Assembly (NCBI GenBank): GCA_938023035.1
Contig: CALIDI010000002.1
Coordinates: 83,408-147,407, forward strand
Origin: an uncultured Leptolyngbyaceae cyanobacterium
Lineage (GTDB): Bacteria > Cyanobacteriota > Cyanobacteriia > Leptolyngbyales > Leptolyngbyaceae
Reading direction: 5' to 3'
Length of the DNA: 64,000 nt
This document shows, in pieces, positions 1 through 9,367 of the stretch. The stretch's first letter is position 1; each line of letters begins with the position of its first letter. A program made the translations under genes and the position numbers. The notes under the pieces are model-generated. The model ran no database searches. It was not told where the DNA came from and was given only the letters and a program-made list of their open reading frames with translations.

Positions 1-142
1 TAACCAAAAGCCCTTCCTGGCGGGTCAAAAACAACGTGGACATGATAAAAAAAGCGAGAATTGCAAAAATTACATCAATCATCGGCACGATATTGATCTG
101 AGGGGAACCTTCTGGTTCATCAAGCACTCGGCGTTGGCGCAC
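1..142 (-). CDS. exbD: ExbD/TolR-type biopolymer transport protein (partial, N-terminal part only)
   Basis: The reverse strand reads from a GTG at 142: a short charged N-terminus, then NIVPMIDVIFAILAFFIMS, the single transmembrane helix with the conserved Asp of ExbD/TolR proteins. Only about 47 codons lie inside the window. The start overlaps the last 23 bases of exbB in another frame, typical of translationally coupled exbB-exbD pairs. Known role of the family: with ExbB it forms the inner-membrane proton channel that powers TonB. The GTG is chosen because it is followed by a normal ExbD N-terminus and a GGAGG motif lies just upstream. The C-terminal periplasmic domain is out of view. Confidence 0.85.
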   Translation of the reverse strand, partial: MRQRRVLDEPEGSPQINIVPMIDVIFAILAFFIMSTLFLTRQEGLLV

Positions 143-779
143 GGCGGGCCTCCTTTTGTTTGTAGCGACGGCGGTAAAGTAGCTCAATTGCAGCCGCATA
201 TTCTTGAATGCGAGCTAGCTGGCGCAGATAAAACCCGCGAAAAGTATTCGCAAAAAACAGAGTGACTAACGCAACCACTAGCCCCAAAGCAGTCGAAGTT
301 AATGCTTCACTAATGCCAGAGGTAACACCGACGGTGCGGTTACCACTCAAATCTCCCAAATTGAGCGATGCAAAGGATTGAATCAGTCCCAAAACGGTAC
401 CCAGTAACCCCAGCAGTGGTGACAAGCTAATAATTGTATCGAAGACATTGCTAAACCGTTTCAATATCGGAACTTCTGCTTGAATCGCCCCCTCCATTGC
501 TAAGCAAAATTCCTCTGGCGCCGCATCCTCCAGCGACAGGGCTTCTAGAAAGATCCGGGCAACCGGCAGATCCACTGACCGTTTTAGCTTCTCAATCGCC
601 AAATCAGGATCTTCACGATACAACTCCATGACTTGTCGTAGCGTCTTATCCTGCCGTCGCAAAATGCGCGTCCAGAAAACAATACGCTCTCCGATGAGGG
701 CGATCGCTACCACTGAAAAAATCATTAGTGGCCAAGCAACAATCCCTGCTGCGATTAAAATCTCACCGAGTCGAACCAT
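120..779 (-). CDS. exbB: MotA/TolQ/ExbB proton channel family protein
   Basis: 219 aa, normal length for ExbB. It has an N-terminal transmembrane helix (about residues 10-35), a cytoplasmic loop, and two C-terminal helices around SLSPLLGLLGTVLGLIQSF and LTSTALGLVVALVTLFF, the most conserved MotA/TolQ/ExbB regions. Role in the family: proton-conducting inner-membrane subunit that energises TonB. It is immediately followed by, and overlaps, exbD, and lies divergent from the TonB-like gene at 1335. Together these suggest a complete TonB energising set for siderophore or vitamin uptake; no receptor gene is visible here. TolQ is the alternative name, but the TonB neighbour favours ExbB. Confidence 0.9.
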   Translation of the reverse strand: MVRLGEILIAAGIVAWPLMIFSVVAIALIGERIVFWTRILRRQDKTLRQVMELYREDPDLAIEKLKRSVDLPVARIFLEALSLEDAAPEEFCLAMEGAIQAEVPILKRFSNVFDTIISLSPLLGLLGTVLGLIQSFASLNLGDLSGNRTVGVTSGISEALTSTALGLVVALVTLFFANTFRGFYLRQLARIQEYAAAIELLYRRRYKQKEARRAPTPSA

Positions 780-1334
780 GGCTTTTACCGAGACGGACTA
801 GGAACGGGTCATATCACAATCCAAGCTTGCTTACCAAGAGAGCCGGATGCCCTCGTGTTTTACTCAATGCTCCAACAAAAGCTAGAAGAAGCTCCAGGAA
901 CGTGAGAAGTAAGCCTCAAAGACATAGCACAACGACACCCTGTCGATAAAATCCATCACGAGGTCGATTTCTGCCCAGGTTCAACCTGGATGCAAAAACA
1001 TAGAGAGTTTAGACAAGGCCTGCGGTTCTCATCCCAATAAGAGCAGACTCGAATCAAACGCACTATACCCTCATTTGAGAATAGATTGCAAGAAGATTGC
1101 GCTTCTAGTCATCCCATTACGGATCCTATCGAGTGCCCTGAGCATCCCTCAAGAGCTGAAAATCTTTCTGGGCAAGCCGTTTGGCGATTGACTGAAAGTT
1201 AGGCTCTGAGTAGATTCAGCGTGTCTTTCAAAGTGTTATCTGACGGCTAAACGCCTATTGAATAATACTTGCAATAATTTTGAGGAATGCTCTATGATTA
1301 AGCTTCAGCACTAGCCACTGTCAAGCCCCGATTT
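780..1334. other. Intergenic region between divergent exbB and tonB-like genes
   Basis: No convincing gene. It must hold the promoters for both divergent operons. An AT-rich stretch around 1258-1300 precedes the tonB-like gene and has weak similarity to an iron-box half site (repeated AATAAT), but I cannot call a Fur box. A short plus-strand reading frame beginning inside exbB has no family features. Confidence 0.5.
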
Positions 1335-2690
1335 ATGAAACCGATTTCGCTCATCCAATCTCAGCGAGCCAAAGAGCGCCACAATTTGCGCTTGTTTTTA
1401 GCTTGGAGTTTAACGAGTTCCGCGCTGGTTCATGTGCTGGCGCTCTATGCTCATGTGCAGATCGGTTGGAGTGGGTCTCCTCCTGAACAAGAGATTGAAA
1501 TTATTGTGGCTGCACCCGAAGATGAGTTGGCGATCGCGGACTCAGACACCCCAGCCGATTCCCAACTGGCAGGCGAATCAACAGTCGAGGGCAATGCGGG
1601 TGGCGATGGCCAAATTGAGCTAGCGACCTTAACCGTTGCCGCCGTTCCGGCGGTTCTCCCGCCCCAACTGCCGCTGTCAGAGGTGACACCGCAGCCGCCT
1701 GAGCCAGAAATGATGAAGGAGTCGGTCGAACCCCAGCCTATAGACGCTCAAAAGCCAGAAACTCAAAACTCGGAAACTCAAAAACCAGAAACCCAAAACC
1801 CAAAAACAGAAGCGCAACCCCAATCACCGTCTATATCAGAGACCCTTACCCATTCCCAGAATCAGGCGGTGCCTAACCCAGCATCCCCAGCGAATCAACC
1901 CGGTGGCCGCTCAACTCAACGGGGGATTGCTCAAGAGTCGGGGTTAGGACTGAACCCTGGCCCTGGTCAGGGAGAAACGGGAGCACCTGGCCGCGGCAAA
2001 ACTGAAGGCACAGGTCAACCGGGCGATCGCAAACAGTCAGAACCAAAGTCTGAGCCAGTTGCCGTCAGAGAAACCCCAAAACCTGCCCCTGATAGTACCC
2101 CCAAGCGCCCTAGCTGCATCAGTTGCCCCCTGCCTAGCTTTGGGGGACAAGAGGGCAGCGCCCGGGTAACTTATGATATCGATGCTAATGGCAACGTGAT
2201 TAATGTGCGACTACGGCAACCCAGTGGAGATCCTGCGGTTGATCGCGCCACACTAGAAGCCGTGAAAAAGTGGAAGTTTATGCCCTCGGCAACGGGCTAC
2301 CAAAATGTGCGGCAACGCCTCACCTTTGAAGAAGAGGGATCCAAGTTTCAACAGGAGCAGAAGCACCGTCGCCGGCGTGAGGCGCAAGAACGCCAGATAG
2401 CGGAAGAAGGCCGTCGCCAGCAGCAAGTAGCGGAAGCACGCCGCCGAGCAGAGGCAGAAGCAACCAAACCGCTATCGAAGGATCCCCTTCAGTCGCCCTC
2501 TGAAGCTCCTGAGAAACCGGTGACTAAAGAGCCATCCCAGCCTATCGCTCCGGCTCCAACCCCTGAGGTGTCAGTACCTGCACCCGAACCGCCCCCTCCA
2601 ACTCCAGAGCCACCGCCGTCCCCTCCGGCTCCAGAGCCACCGCCTGTGCCACTTCCTGAGCCTGCCTCTGAAGCGAGTGATGGAGGCTGA
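1335..2690 (+). CDS. TonB family energy transducer with internal TonB domain and proline-rich C-terminal tail
   Basis: 451 aa. The N-terminal signal anchor is at about residues 18-38. A long Pro/Gln/Thr spacer (40-255) includes repeated QKPET-like units. The TonB C-terminal fold lies at about 255-335 (SARVTYDIDANGNVINVRL, then ATLEAVKKWKFMPS), preceded by a CISC pair. Unusually, the protein continues for about 115 residues: an Arg/Glu/Gln-rich helical stretch (335-375) and a Pro/Glu-rich tail. In most TonB proteins the domain is C-terminal. Role by family: transmits proton-motive force from ExbB/ExbD to outer-membrane receptors. It is divergent from exbB/exbD. The receptor-contacting function of an internal domain is inference. 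Confidence 0.8.
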   Translation: MKPISLIQSQRAKERHNLRLFLAWSLTSSALVHVLALYAHVQIGWSGSPPEQEIEIIVAAPEDELAIADSDTPADSQLAGESTVEGNAGGDGQIELATLTVAAVPAVLPPQLPLSEVTPQPPEPEMMKESVEPQPIDAQKPETQNSETQKPETQNPKTEAQPQSPSISETLTHSQNQAVPNPASPANQPGGRSTQRGIAQESGLGLNPGPGQGETGAPGRGKTEGTGQPGDRKQSEPKSEPVAVRETPKPAPDSTPKRPSCISCPLPSFGGQEGSARVTYDIDANGNVINVRLRQPSGDPAVDRATLEAVKKWKFMPSATGYQNVRQRLTFEEEGSKFQQEQKHRRRREAQERQIAEEGRRQQQVAEARRRAEAEATKPLSKDPLQSPSEAPEKPVTKEPSQPIAPAPTPEVSVPAPEPPPPTPEPPPSPPAPEPPPVPLPEPASEASDGG

Positions 2691-2864
2691 GTCGTTAATC
2701 GTCAATTGGGCGATCGCCACATAGCCACTTTCATGAAGAATGTGGCAACGGCGAGTCAAAAAGTCTGCTCAGCATGAGCGGATAAAAACGGGTTTTGTCC
2801 TCAGCTTTCTAGTCAAAGCAATGCGTTCTGCCACAGCCGCTAGGGTTAAGAATGCTCAATCGCA

Positions 2865-3146
2865 TTAGCCGTTATTCTTTTCTTCTGCTTGGATGGCAAT
2901 AGAATCGGCATCGGCCTCCAGAGTTTCTTGGATAAACAGACGCGCCAGTCGATCGTAGGTGCCGGCCCCAATATACTTGGGATATTTGTGCTCACGACTG
3001 TAAAGCCAGATCAACTCATCGCACAGAAAGATCCGGATGTCTTCCGTCCACCTTTTACAGGCCGGAATCCGAGATTTGGCTGCTTCCAGGGCCTCGATCC
3101 AGCGTTCATATTCCTGGGTAAAGTCACGGGCAACGACTTTGAACAT
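2865..3146 (-). CDS. Conserved cyanobacterial hypothetical protein
   Basis: 93 aa, soluble, starting MFKVVARDF. The central stretch WIEALEAAKSRIP, RWTEDIRIFLCDELIWLY and YPKYIGAGTYDRLARLFIQ has strongly protein-like composition with several Trp/Tyr, and I recognise it only as a cyanobacterial conserved hypothetical. It lies downstream of gpsA on the same strand, with a 56-base gap, so it could be the last gene of a lipA-gpsA transcript. The opposite-strand frame covering the same bases is longer but has no family-like features and is treated as a shadow. No function is proposed. Confidence 0.7.
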   Translation of the reverse strand: MFKVVARDFTQEYERWIEALEAAKSRIPACKRWTEDIRIFLCDELIWLYSREHKYPKYIGAGTYDRLARLFIQETLEADADSIAIQAEEKNNG

Positions 3147-3202
3147 GAGTTTATAGATGAATTAGATGAATTGAGCGACAAGAGTGAATTGAGTGATAAG
3201 GG

Positions 3203-4159
3203 CTAACCAATCTCTGGTTTAGATGACCGCTCCATCAGATTTGCCAAGGCTGTTTGGGGGGTCGTTTCTCCTCGAAGTACCCGATTCACCTCCTGGGAGA
3301 TGGGGGCACGAATTCCCTGCTGGGTTGCCAGATTCACTAAAATTGGGGCCGTATTGACTCCTTCAGAGGTTCCTTCTAAGTCCTGCAAGATGGCATCCAG
3401 AGTTTTACCCTGGGCTAGCCCATACCCTACCCGATAATTGCGGCTCAGGGGGCTGTTGCAGGTTGCCATTAAATCTCCAATGCCTGCCAGGCCATAAAAT
3501 GTTTCGGGTTTGGCTCCCCAGTGGCAGCCGATCCGTAAGATTTCTGCCAGACCACGGGTAATCAGGGCGGCTTTTGCGTTCATGCCTAGTTGCAGGCCGT
3601 CACAGGCTCCCACGGCGATCGCGATGACGTTCTTCAAAGTGCCGCCAAGCTCTACCCCCAGTGGGTCTGGATTTGTGTAAACCCGAAATTGCTTAGAAGA
3701 CAGAGCCTGCTGAATGAAGGTTGCTGCCGCTGCATCTGTACTAGCAACCACGGTTGCAGCCGGTAACCCCTGCTGAATCTCTTTCGCCAGATTTGGCCCA
3801 GAGAGAACCGCGATCGCGTTTTCTGGAAACTGCTCCTGCCAAATTTGAGAGGGGAGACGAGGCAACTGACCCGCTTGAGACTGCGGCTCAAGCCCCTTTG
3901 TCGCCGAAAGTACTAGAGCTTTGGGGGGGATCTGGCAATGCTGCACCTGCTCGACAACGGCAGCCACCCCCCGCATCGAAACGGCTGAAATTACCAAATC
4001 AGCATGGCTTAAAACCTCTGGCAAGCGATCGCGATCGCGACGGGGAGACCAGAGGCGCACTAAATGTCCCTGGCCTTCGGCTAATTTGGCCAGGGTCGAG
4101 CCCCACGCTCCAGCACCTAAAACAGCGATCGTCAGTGAGAGTGCAGGCAAATCGGTCAT
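3203..4159 (-). CDS. gpsA: Glycerol-3-phosphate dehydrogenase [NAD(P)+]
   Basis: 318 aa, near normal length. The N-terminal Rossmann motif [18 protein letters not shown] is at residues 10-27. Further hallmarks are SGPNLAKEI, the active-site region [17 protein letters not shown], a KAALITRG segment, and [18 protein letters not shown] near residue 225. It reduces dihydroxyacetone phosphate to sn-glycerol 3-phosphate for membrane lipid synthesis in the cytoplasm. Its ATG overlaps the TGA of lipA by four bases (ATGA), so the two are probably translationally coupled in the order lipA-gpsA. Confidence 0.95.
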   Translation of the reverse strand: MTDLPALSLTIAVLGAGAWGSTLAKLAEGQGHLVRLWSPRRDRDRLPEVLSHADLVISAVSMRGVAAVVEQVQHCQIPPKALVLSATKGLEPQSQAGQLPRLPSQIWQEQFPENAIAVLSGPNLAKEIQQGLPAATVVASTDAAAATFIQQALSSKQFRVYTNPDPLGVELGGTLKNVIAIAVGACDGLQLGMNAKAALITRGLAEILRIGCHWGAKPETFYGLAGIGDLMATCNSPLSRNYRVGYGLAQGKTLDAILQDLEGTSEGVNTAPILVNLATQQGIRAPISQEVNRVLRGETTPQTALANLMERSSKPEIG

Positions 4160-5049
4160 AGTTCTGCCGATAACTGCACCAAACGCGGGTGGCTCGTCAT
4201 CAGAGCACGCACTTGCTCAGCATGGTAAGAGCTACGGGTCAACGGCGAGGCCACCACCTGCAAAAAGCCCAGCGTTGAGCCGTGCTCACGCCAGGCATCA
4301 AATTGGGCTGGGGTAACAAATTGTTGGACATCTAAATGCTTTTGCGTGGGTTGCAGGTATTGGCCAATTGTGAGGATGTCACAATCTACCTGGCGCAGAT
4401 CCTGCATCACGCCGCGCACTTCCCCATCACTTTCACCAAGGCCCACCATTAAGCCTGACTTGGTGTAAATCCAGGGAGCCAGTTGGCGCACCCGTTGGAG
4501 TAACTCCAGCGATCGCCCATAATGCCCCTGGGGACGCACTCGCCGATACAACCGTGGCACTGTCTCAATGTTGTGATTCAGCACCTCTGGATTCGCTTGC
4601 ACAATAGTTGCCAAGGCATCCCAGTTGCCACAAAGATCAGGAATCAAAACCTCAATTGTTGTTTCAGGTGCAACCACCCGAATTGCTTGAATGCAATGGT
4701 AAAACTGCTCAGCCCCGCCATCCGGCAAATCGTCTCGATTCACCGATGTCACAACCACATGCCTCAGCCCCATGCGTCGCACAGCTTCGGCTAAACGGCC
4801 CGGTTCCGTCGGGTCAAGCGGTTTTGGCTTTTTCTCAAAATCAATATCGCAGTAAGGGCAAGCACGAGTACAGGCAGGCCCCATAATCAAAAATGTGGCC
4901 GTACCATTGTTGAAGCATTCACCAATATTGGGACAAGACGCTTCTTCACAGACCGTATTCAGCCCTAAATCGCGCAGTACCTCTTTAACAGTTCCAACCC
5001 GTTGCCATTGAGGGGCTTTGACCCGTAGCCAGTCAGGTTTAACGACCAC
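4156..5049 (-). CDS. lipA: Lipoyl synthase (radical SAM)
   Basis: 297 aa. It carries the auxiliary 4Fe-4S cluster motif [12 protein letters not shown] (Cys 34, 39, 45) and the radical-SAM motif CTRACPYC (Cys 60, 64, 67), followed by DIDFEKKP and [15 protein letters not shown]. Near the C-terminus [12 protein letters not shown] supplies the conserved RSSYHA region. It inserts two sulfurs into protein-bound octanoate to make lipoyl groups for 2-oxoacid dehydrogenases and the glycine cleavage system. It is the first gene of a coupled pair with gpsA. Cyanobacteria often carry two lipA paralogues; which one this is cannot be told from the window. Confidence 0.95.
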   Translation of the reverse strand: MVVKPDWLRVKAPQWQRVGTVKEVLRDLGLNTVCEEASCPNIGECFNNGTATFLIMGPACTRACPYCDIDFEKKPKPLDPTEPGRLAEAVRRMGLRHVVVTSVNRDDLPDGGAEQFYHCIQAIRVVAPETTIEVLIPDLCGNWDALATIVQANPEVLNHNIETVPRLYRRVRPQGHYGRSLELLQRVRQLAPWIYTKSGLMVGLGESDGEVRGVMQDLRQVDCDILTIGQYLQPTQKHLDVQQFVTPAQFDAWREHGSTLGFLQVVASPLTRSSYHAEQVRALMTSHPRLVQLSAEL

Positions 5050-5214
5050 GATTTTGCTTGATCCTTCGCATCAGAGTTTCTTACTCATCCTACCAAGCAA
5101 ATTACCGATGACCTAGCAAATGTTTCAAGGGTCTTTCTTCAACCTCGCCCGCAGCCAGAGCTGTTTCTGCATTGACAGAACCGACAAAAACAACCGGTTC
5201 TGAAGTAGACGCTA

Positions 5215-5526
5215 TCAGAGCACCTGAACCAGCAACCCCATCCACATATCGGCAGGATTGGAGTAGTAATGAATTTGCTCAACACGATAGCGGAAAGGAA
5301 TTGTGCCTGTCTTTAGAACCAGATAATCTCCTGGCTTCACTCCACGACCCTGGGCAGTGACATAACCCCGATAAGGGGAATCGGCCTGCTCAAAAACGTA
5401 GTCAACACCCGCCTGATGATGGGTGTAGTCATGGGTTTTAGGATTCTTGCGGGAAACCCAATTGAATGACTCCAGTAAAGGGAGTAAAGGGCTTTGCTTT
5501 GTTGCTCTGACCTGTTGAACTGTCAT
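5215..5526 (-). CDS. Conserved hypothetical protein
   Basis: 103 aa when started at the ATG at 5526, which has a good AAAGGA ribosome site eight bases upstream; a longer frame to 5553 lacks one. Soluble and basic. Visible features are NWVSRKNPKTHDYTHHQAG, a VFEQADSPYRGYVTAQGRG segment and a GDYLVLKTG turn that looks like a small beta-rich fold. I recognise no family. It stands alone between lipA and the glycosyltransferase, transcribed on the lipA strand but upstream of it. The strong ribosome site and the composition support a real gene. Confidence 0.65.
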   Translation of the reverse strand: MTVQQVRATKQSPLLPLLESFNWVSRKNPKTHDYTHHQAGVDYVFEQADSPYRGYVTAQGRGVKPGDYLVLKTGTIPFRYRVEQIHYYSNPADMWMGLLVQVL

Positions 5527-6147
5527 AAAGTTATCCTTTCTGCAGGGTATCAAAAGTCTGACCTATCGCGATACAGGACAACGCACCCTCTACATCAAAC
5601 ATCACAAAGGTTTCAGGTGTTTCACTTACCTTTCATAAAGGTAAGCAGGTTCACGATAAAACCTTGTGCAGAATGTGACACTTCCACGCCTGTACCCACT
5701 TTTCCTGACGAGAGGGCGCGGATCCTGCCTAAGAAGCAATGAGGAACGCACGGTATCATCTTAAATCTGCCCTGTTAATCGATTGTGACTAACAAGTCTA
5801 GCAACGCTTGCCGGAATACGCGCAAAGGCAACAGATATTAAACAAAAATTGCTCAGGTTCTAAGAGAAATACCTGAATTTCTCTAGAAAAACCCTAACCT
5901 AGCAGGGACAGGCATACAAAATTCAGGGTTTAGGACTGAAAGATACTGCAATCAAGGTTTTCAGAACTTTCGATTGTCGGAACAATCGCATCGATTGATT
6001 CTATAAAATGAACTATAGTGATTGCTCTGCCTAGTCAATATCCCCAATCTGGGGGAATTTGTGTAGTTGGGTGTTATGACTTTCGGTAGAAGGGTGGGTA
6101 CCTTACTGTGAGTGGATAGGTTTTACAGTCTGAGCGGGTAGTGGCAG
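5527..6147. other. Intergenic region without a recognised gene
   Basis: About 620 bases. A possible sigma-70 -10 element (TATAAA or TATAGT) lies near 6000-6018, but no matching -35 at good spacing was found. I see no hairpin terminator, RNA gene or dispersed-repeat copy. It presumably carries promoters for the flanking divergent genes. Confidence 0.4.
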
Positions 6148-7743
6148 GTGCACTTGAAAAATTGGAGTTTTCCACTTTTAACAAATAAATTGACCCTCAG
6201 ATCGCGGCAAAGCATTCTATTCAATGTTGGGCTCGTCATGTTGTTTTTGGGGGGAATGCTCCTAACCAAGCATGCTGCCTTAATGTCTGACTTTGAACTC
6301 GACACAGATGAGGGCTTCAACGTGATCAAGGCCTGGCTTTATGCCCAAGGCTTTCCTCTCTATGGTCAAATGTGGAATGATCAACCCCCGCTCTACACGG
6401 TTTTACTGGCTGGTTGGATGCGGCTTTGGGGCTGGTCTTTGCCTGTAGCCAGAACCCTAACGTTGGGATTTTCGGCCTTGCTGGTCTGGTGTTTTTACCA
6501 GGTTGTCCGCCAAACTATTGTGGCTTGGGGGCTGCGATCGCCGAGCACTTGGTCAGCTCTCATGGGTGTTTTGTTACTGGCGACCTCCTGGGGCTTTCCC
6601 CAACTATCAGTTTCCGCCATGATTGGCTTGCCTGCTTTGGCCTTGGCCTTGCTATCGATTTACTGGTTATCGCTCTATCAGGCTAGCAGCGCCTTGCCTT
6701 GGCTAGTTGCTTCTGGTGTTGTGATGGGGGCCTCCCTCCAAACCAAGTTGTTTACCGCCTTTCTAGTGCCAATTATACTGGTTTATCTGGGAGGGTTAGA
6801 GTGGCACCAACTCGGCAAAAAATCATGGAAAACGCTGCTCTGGTCTCTATTGCTTTGGCTTCTAGCCGTTTGTCTGACCTATCTCGTAATTGGGTTAACC
6901 TCTGGGCAACTGGTTCACTTATCCGCTACGTTGCTTTCTCACCTGCAACAGCCGCCTCCCTCCGATGAGCTGCTCTCAGCCAACTTTAATAGCTTTGCCT
7001 ACCTGCGCTCGATGCTGGCGCAAGATCGGCGCTACCTGCTACCTGTGGCTCTAGGCGCTACGGTGCTGATAGTGAAAAGGCGACGGTGGAGCGGGTTTTT
7101 GCCGATTTTCTGGTTGTTGGCCAGTACGGTACTCATTCTGAAGCATCAGCCTATCTGGTATCACCACTATCTGCTGTTGAGCATCCCGTTCTACTGGTTG
7201 TTAGGCATAGCGATCGCCCTTTTGCTCGATTGCCTCTACCAGAAATTAGAACCGCTAACCCGCCACTCCCTGTTTAAGAGGTGGGGGATTACGCTAGGGG
7301 CAGGCTTGCTGTTGTTATTGGGAATTGGCAAAACGCTGCCCGCTGCACCCATTGGGCAACCCTATGGTGATCCGGCAGCACTGGAACAGGTAATACGTTA
7401 CAAACCCGTGACCCAGTGGTTGTTTACTGATCGCCCCGTTTACGCCTTTAAAGCTGGGTTGCCGGTACCCCCCGAAACAGCGGTGATTTCGGCCAAACGC
7501 TTGAATGCGGGTAACTTAACAATGGCCGATTTGCTAGCGCTCTGGCAACGCTACCAACCCGAACAAATTTTGTTGGCCCGCTGGACGGATCAGATTCAGC
7601 AGAATCCTGAGCTGGCCCACTACCTGGATGCACACTATGTAAAGACCTACACCAACGCCACTGCTAGGGTGCAACATTATGTGCGGCAGGAGCACATCAC
7701 TTCTCCCTATGTAAACTCTCCCCTTAGTAGTTTGTCAAACTAG
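6148..7743 (+). CDS. GT-C fold membrane glycosyltransferase (ArnT/PMT, GT39/GT83-like)
   Basis: 531 aa with about ten or more hydrophobic segments. After the first transmembrane helix, DFELDTDEGFNVIKAWLYAQ and QMWNDQPPLYTVLLAGW match the first periplasmic loop of ArnT/PMT-like enzymes, with the catalytic acidic pair in the D-x-DEG region. These enzymes move a sugar from a polyprenyl-phosphate donor to lipid or protein on the periplasmic side. The start is a GTG at 6148 with a weak ribosome site; a later start just before the first helix is possible. Acceptor unknown. It is solitary and far from the polysaccharide locus at 40-51 kb. Confidence 0.8.
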   Translation: MHLKNWSFPLLTNKLTLRSRQSILFNVGLVMLFLGGMLLTKHAALMSDFELDTDEGFNVIKAWLYAQGFPLYGQMWNDQPPLYTVLLAGWMRLWGWSLPVARTLTLGFSALLVWCFYQVVRQTIVAWGLRSPSTWSALMGVLLLATSWGFPQLSVSAMIGLPALALALLSIYWLSLYQASSALPWLVASGVVMGASLQTKLFTAFLVPIILVYLGGLEWHQLGKKSWKTLLWSLLLWLLAVCLTYLVIGLTSGQLVHLSATLLSHLQQPPPSDELLSANFNSFAYLRSMLAQDRRYLLPVALGATVLIVKRRRWSGFLPIFWLLASTVLILKHQPIWYHHYLLLSIPFYWLLGIAIALLLDCLYQKLEPLTRHSLFKRWGITLGAGLLLLLGIGKTLPAAPIGQPYGDPAALEQVIRYKPVTQWLFTDRPVYAFKAGLPVPPETAVISAKRLNAGNLTMADLLALWQRYQPEQILLARWTDQIQQNPELAHYLDAHYVKTYTNATARVQHYVRQEHITSPYVNSPLSSLSN

Positions 7744-7874
7744 CTTTGAGGGGTATAGAGGTTGGTCAGAAAGCTGAGGACGCAATGCTCAACCGCCAGT
7801 GCGGGGCATACTTCCTGCGGGTAGCATTTGGGATTGCGCATGTACGACTTTAGGCGTGGTAACAAAGGGATGAA

Positions 7875-7940
7875 TTGCCCTCACCCCCTTTCTTGAATGC
7901 CCGTCAGAGCGATACCCTTCGCCCTAGGAGAAGGACGCGA
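7875..7940. repeat. Dispersed intergenic repeat, copy near 7.9 kb
   Basis: The segment from TTGAATGCCCGTCAGAGCG to CCTAGGAGAAGG matches, with substitutions, the reverse complement of 28447-28500. It shares the GTCAGAGCGATRCCC core with the copies at 26043 and 31161. It sits in the convergent spacer between the glycosyltransferase and cysK genes. Confidence 0.55.
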
Positions 7941-8040
7941 TCAATCCGGTTCCTTCTTCTTTGTAGCCGCGTTGAACCCAGAAAATCGGACACAATTGCT
8001 TAAGAAAAATCTGAAAGTATTCGCTTCAGCTTGAATTTTA

Positions 8041-9021
8041 TCAATAGCCTGCTGGCAAGAGGTTCCGGGCTGCTAACCACTCGCGATTAAATAACTTGGA
8101 TTGATAACGGCTACCGCTATCGCAGAGTACTGTTACAATCGTATGCCCTGGCCCTAACTGCTTCGCCAGGGTCACAGCGGCCCCAACGTTAATGCCCACC
8201 GAACCCCCCATAAACAGCCCGTCTTTATGCAAGAGCTGATAAATCACCTCGATTGCTTCTGGATCGGCAACCCGAATGGCATCATCGGTTGGGGCACCTT
8301 CCATGTTGGCTGTGACACGACTATTGCCAATTCCTTCCGTAATCGAGTTACCTTCAATCTGAATTTCGCCCGTCTTTACATAGCTGTAGAGTCCACTCCC
8401 GTAGGGATCGGCCACGACGCAGCGAATGGCTGGGTTTTTCTCCTTGAGGAACATTGCAACTCCCGCGTAGGTGCCGCCTGTTCCTGTTGCTGACACCCAG
8501 GCATCGACCTTTCCATCGGTTTGACTCCAGATTTCTGGCCCGGTTGTTTCATAATGGGCGCGGCGATTGGCCAAATTATCAAATTGGTTGGCCCAGATGG
8601 CATTATCCATTTCGGCGGCAATGCGGCCAGATAAGCGCACGTAGTTGTTGGGATCTCGATAGGGCACGGCAGGCACAGTCCGGACTTCGGCTCCTAAAGT
8701 CCGCAATAGCTCAATTTTCTCTGAGGATTGAGTTTCAGGAATGATAATGAGACAACGGTAACCCTTGGCGTTGCAGATGTGAGCTAACCCAATGCCTGTA
8801 TTGCCGGCTGTGCCTTCGACGACTGTCCCTCCTGGTTGCAGTTTTCCGGTTTCTTCGGCGGCTCTGATGATGTAAAGTGCGGCTCGGTCTTTGACCGAGC
8901 CACCGGGATTGAGGAATTCTGCTTTGCCCAGAATTTCGCAGCCCGTTGCATCTGAAAAACTATTGAGGCGAATGAGGGGAGTGTTGCCAATTGTGCCGAC
9001 AAATCCGTATTTAATGTCCAT
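8041..9021 (-). CDS. cysK: Cysteine synthase A (O-acetylserine sulfhydrylase)
   Basis: 326 aa. The PLP lysine lies in GGSVKDRAA (Lys44), followed by the phosphate and substrate loop VVEGTAGNTGIGLAH (residues 69-83) and a glycine-rich SATGTGGTYAGVA motif. It replaces the acetyl group of O-acetylserine with sulfide to make L-cysteine. The C-terminal SGSRYQSKLF is typical of the CysK group. A ribosome site AGGAACG precedes the ATG, and an AT-rich GATAAT lies just upstream. It is monocistronic by appearance. A cystathionine beta-synthase-like role is less likely because there is no extra regulatory domain. Confidence 0.92.
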   Translation of the reverse strand: MDIKYGFVGTIGNTPLIRLNSFSDATGCEILGKAEFLNPGGSVKDRAALYIIRAAEETGKLQPGGTVVEGTAGNTGIGLAHICNAKGYRCLIIIPETQSSEKIELLRTLGAEVRTVPAVPYRDPNNYVRLSGRIAAEMDNAIWANQFDNLANRRAHYETTGPEIWSQTDGKVDAWVSATGTGGTYAGVAMFLKEKNPAIRCVVADPYGSGLYSYVKTGEIQIEGNSITEGIGNSRVTANMEGAPTDDAIRVADPEAIEVIYQLLHKDGLFMGGSVGINVGAAVTLAKQLGPGHTIVTVLCDSGSRYQSKLFNREWLAARNLLPAGY

Positions 9022-9367
9022 GCTACGTTCCTGTATTATCCCTCAACAGATTCTAGATCGCTGTTAGATGGGTGCTTACCAAAAGATTAGGCTAACCGAA
9101 TCAATCTGATCGAAAGCAAGTGTAAGCAGCACTACGCTGAGCATGTCAAGTGAGCCGTTAAGATGCGCTTATACTGCTCAACTCTAGTGCTCTTATCCTA
9201 TCCAGGGAAAGCGGTTTGAATTTCTGGTGGGGCCTTTATTAAGGGGCTTGGGGAAAGAGCAGGGGATGGCTGTAAAATCAAGTTTGCAAGGGGTCTGCAG
9301 GTTATTTACAGGTTAACTGTTGTGGGCAAGTAGGGCGCGGCAAAAGGCGTTGAGCAGGGAGGGAGCT
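9022..9367. other. Intergenic region between divergent cysK and the 9368 gene
   Basis: No gene or recognisable RNA. It must carry both divergent promoters. Purine-rich runs occur near 9207 and 9240-9265; I see nothing else. Confidence 0.4.

Noticed and set aside
728..949. 73-codon plus-strand frame between exbB and tonB-like genes
   Set aside because: It starts inside exbB antisense and has a random Arg/Ser-rich composition.
1258..1300. Fur box before the tonB-like gene
   Set aside because: Only loose AATAAT repeats are present, not a match to the 19-bp palindrome.
3754..4316. Two overlapping plus-strand frames across gpsA and lipA
   Set aside because: Both are antisense to clear gpsA and lipA coding sequence and lack their own signals.
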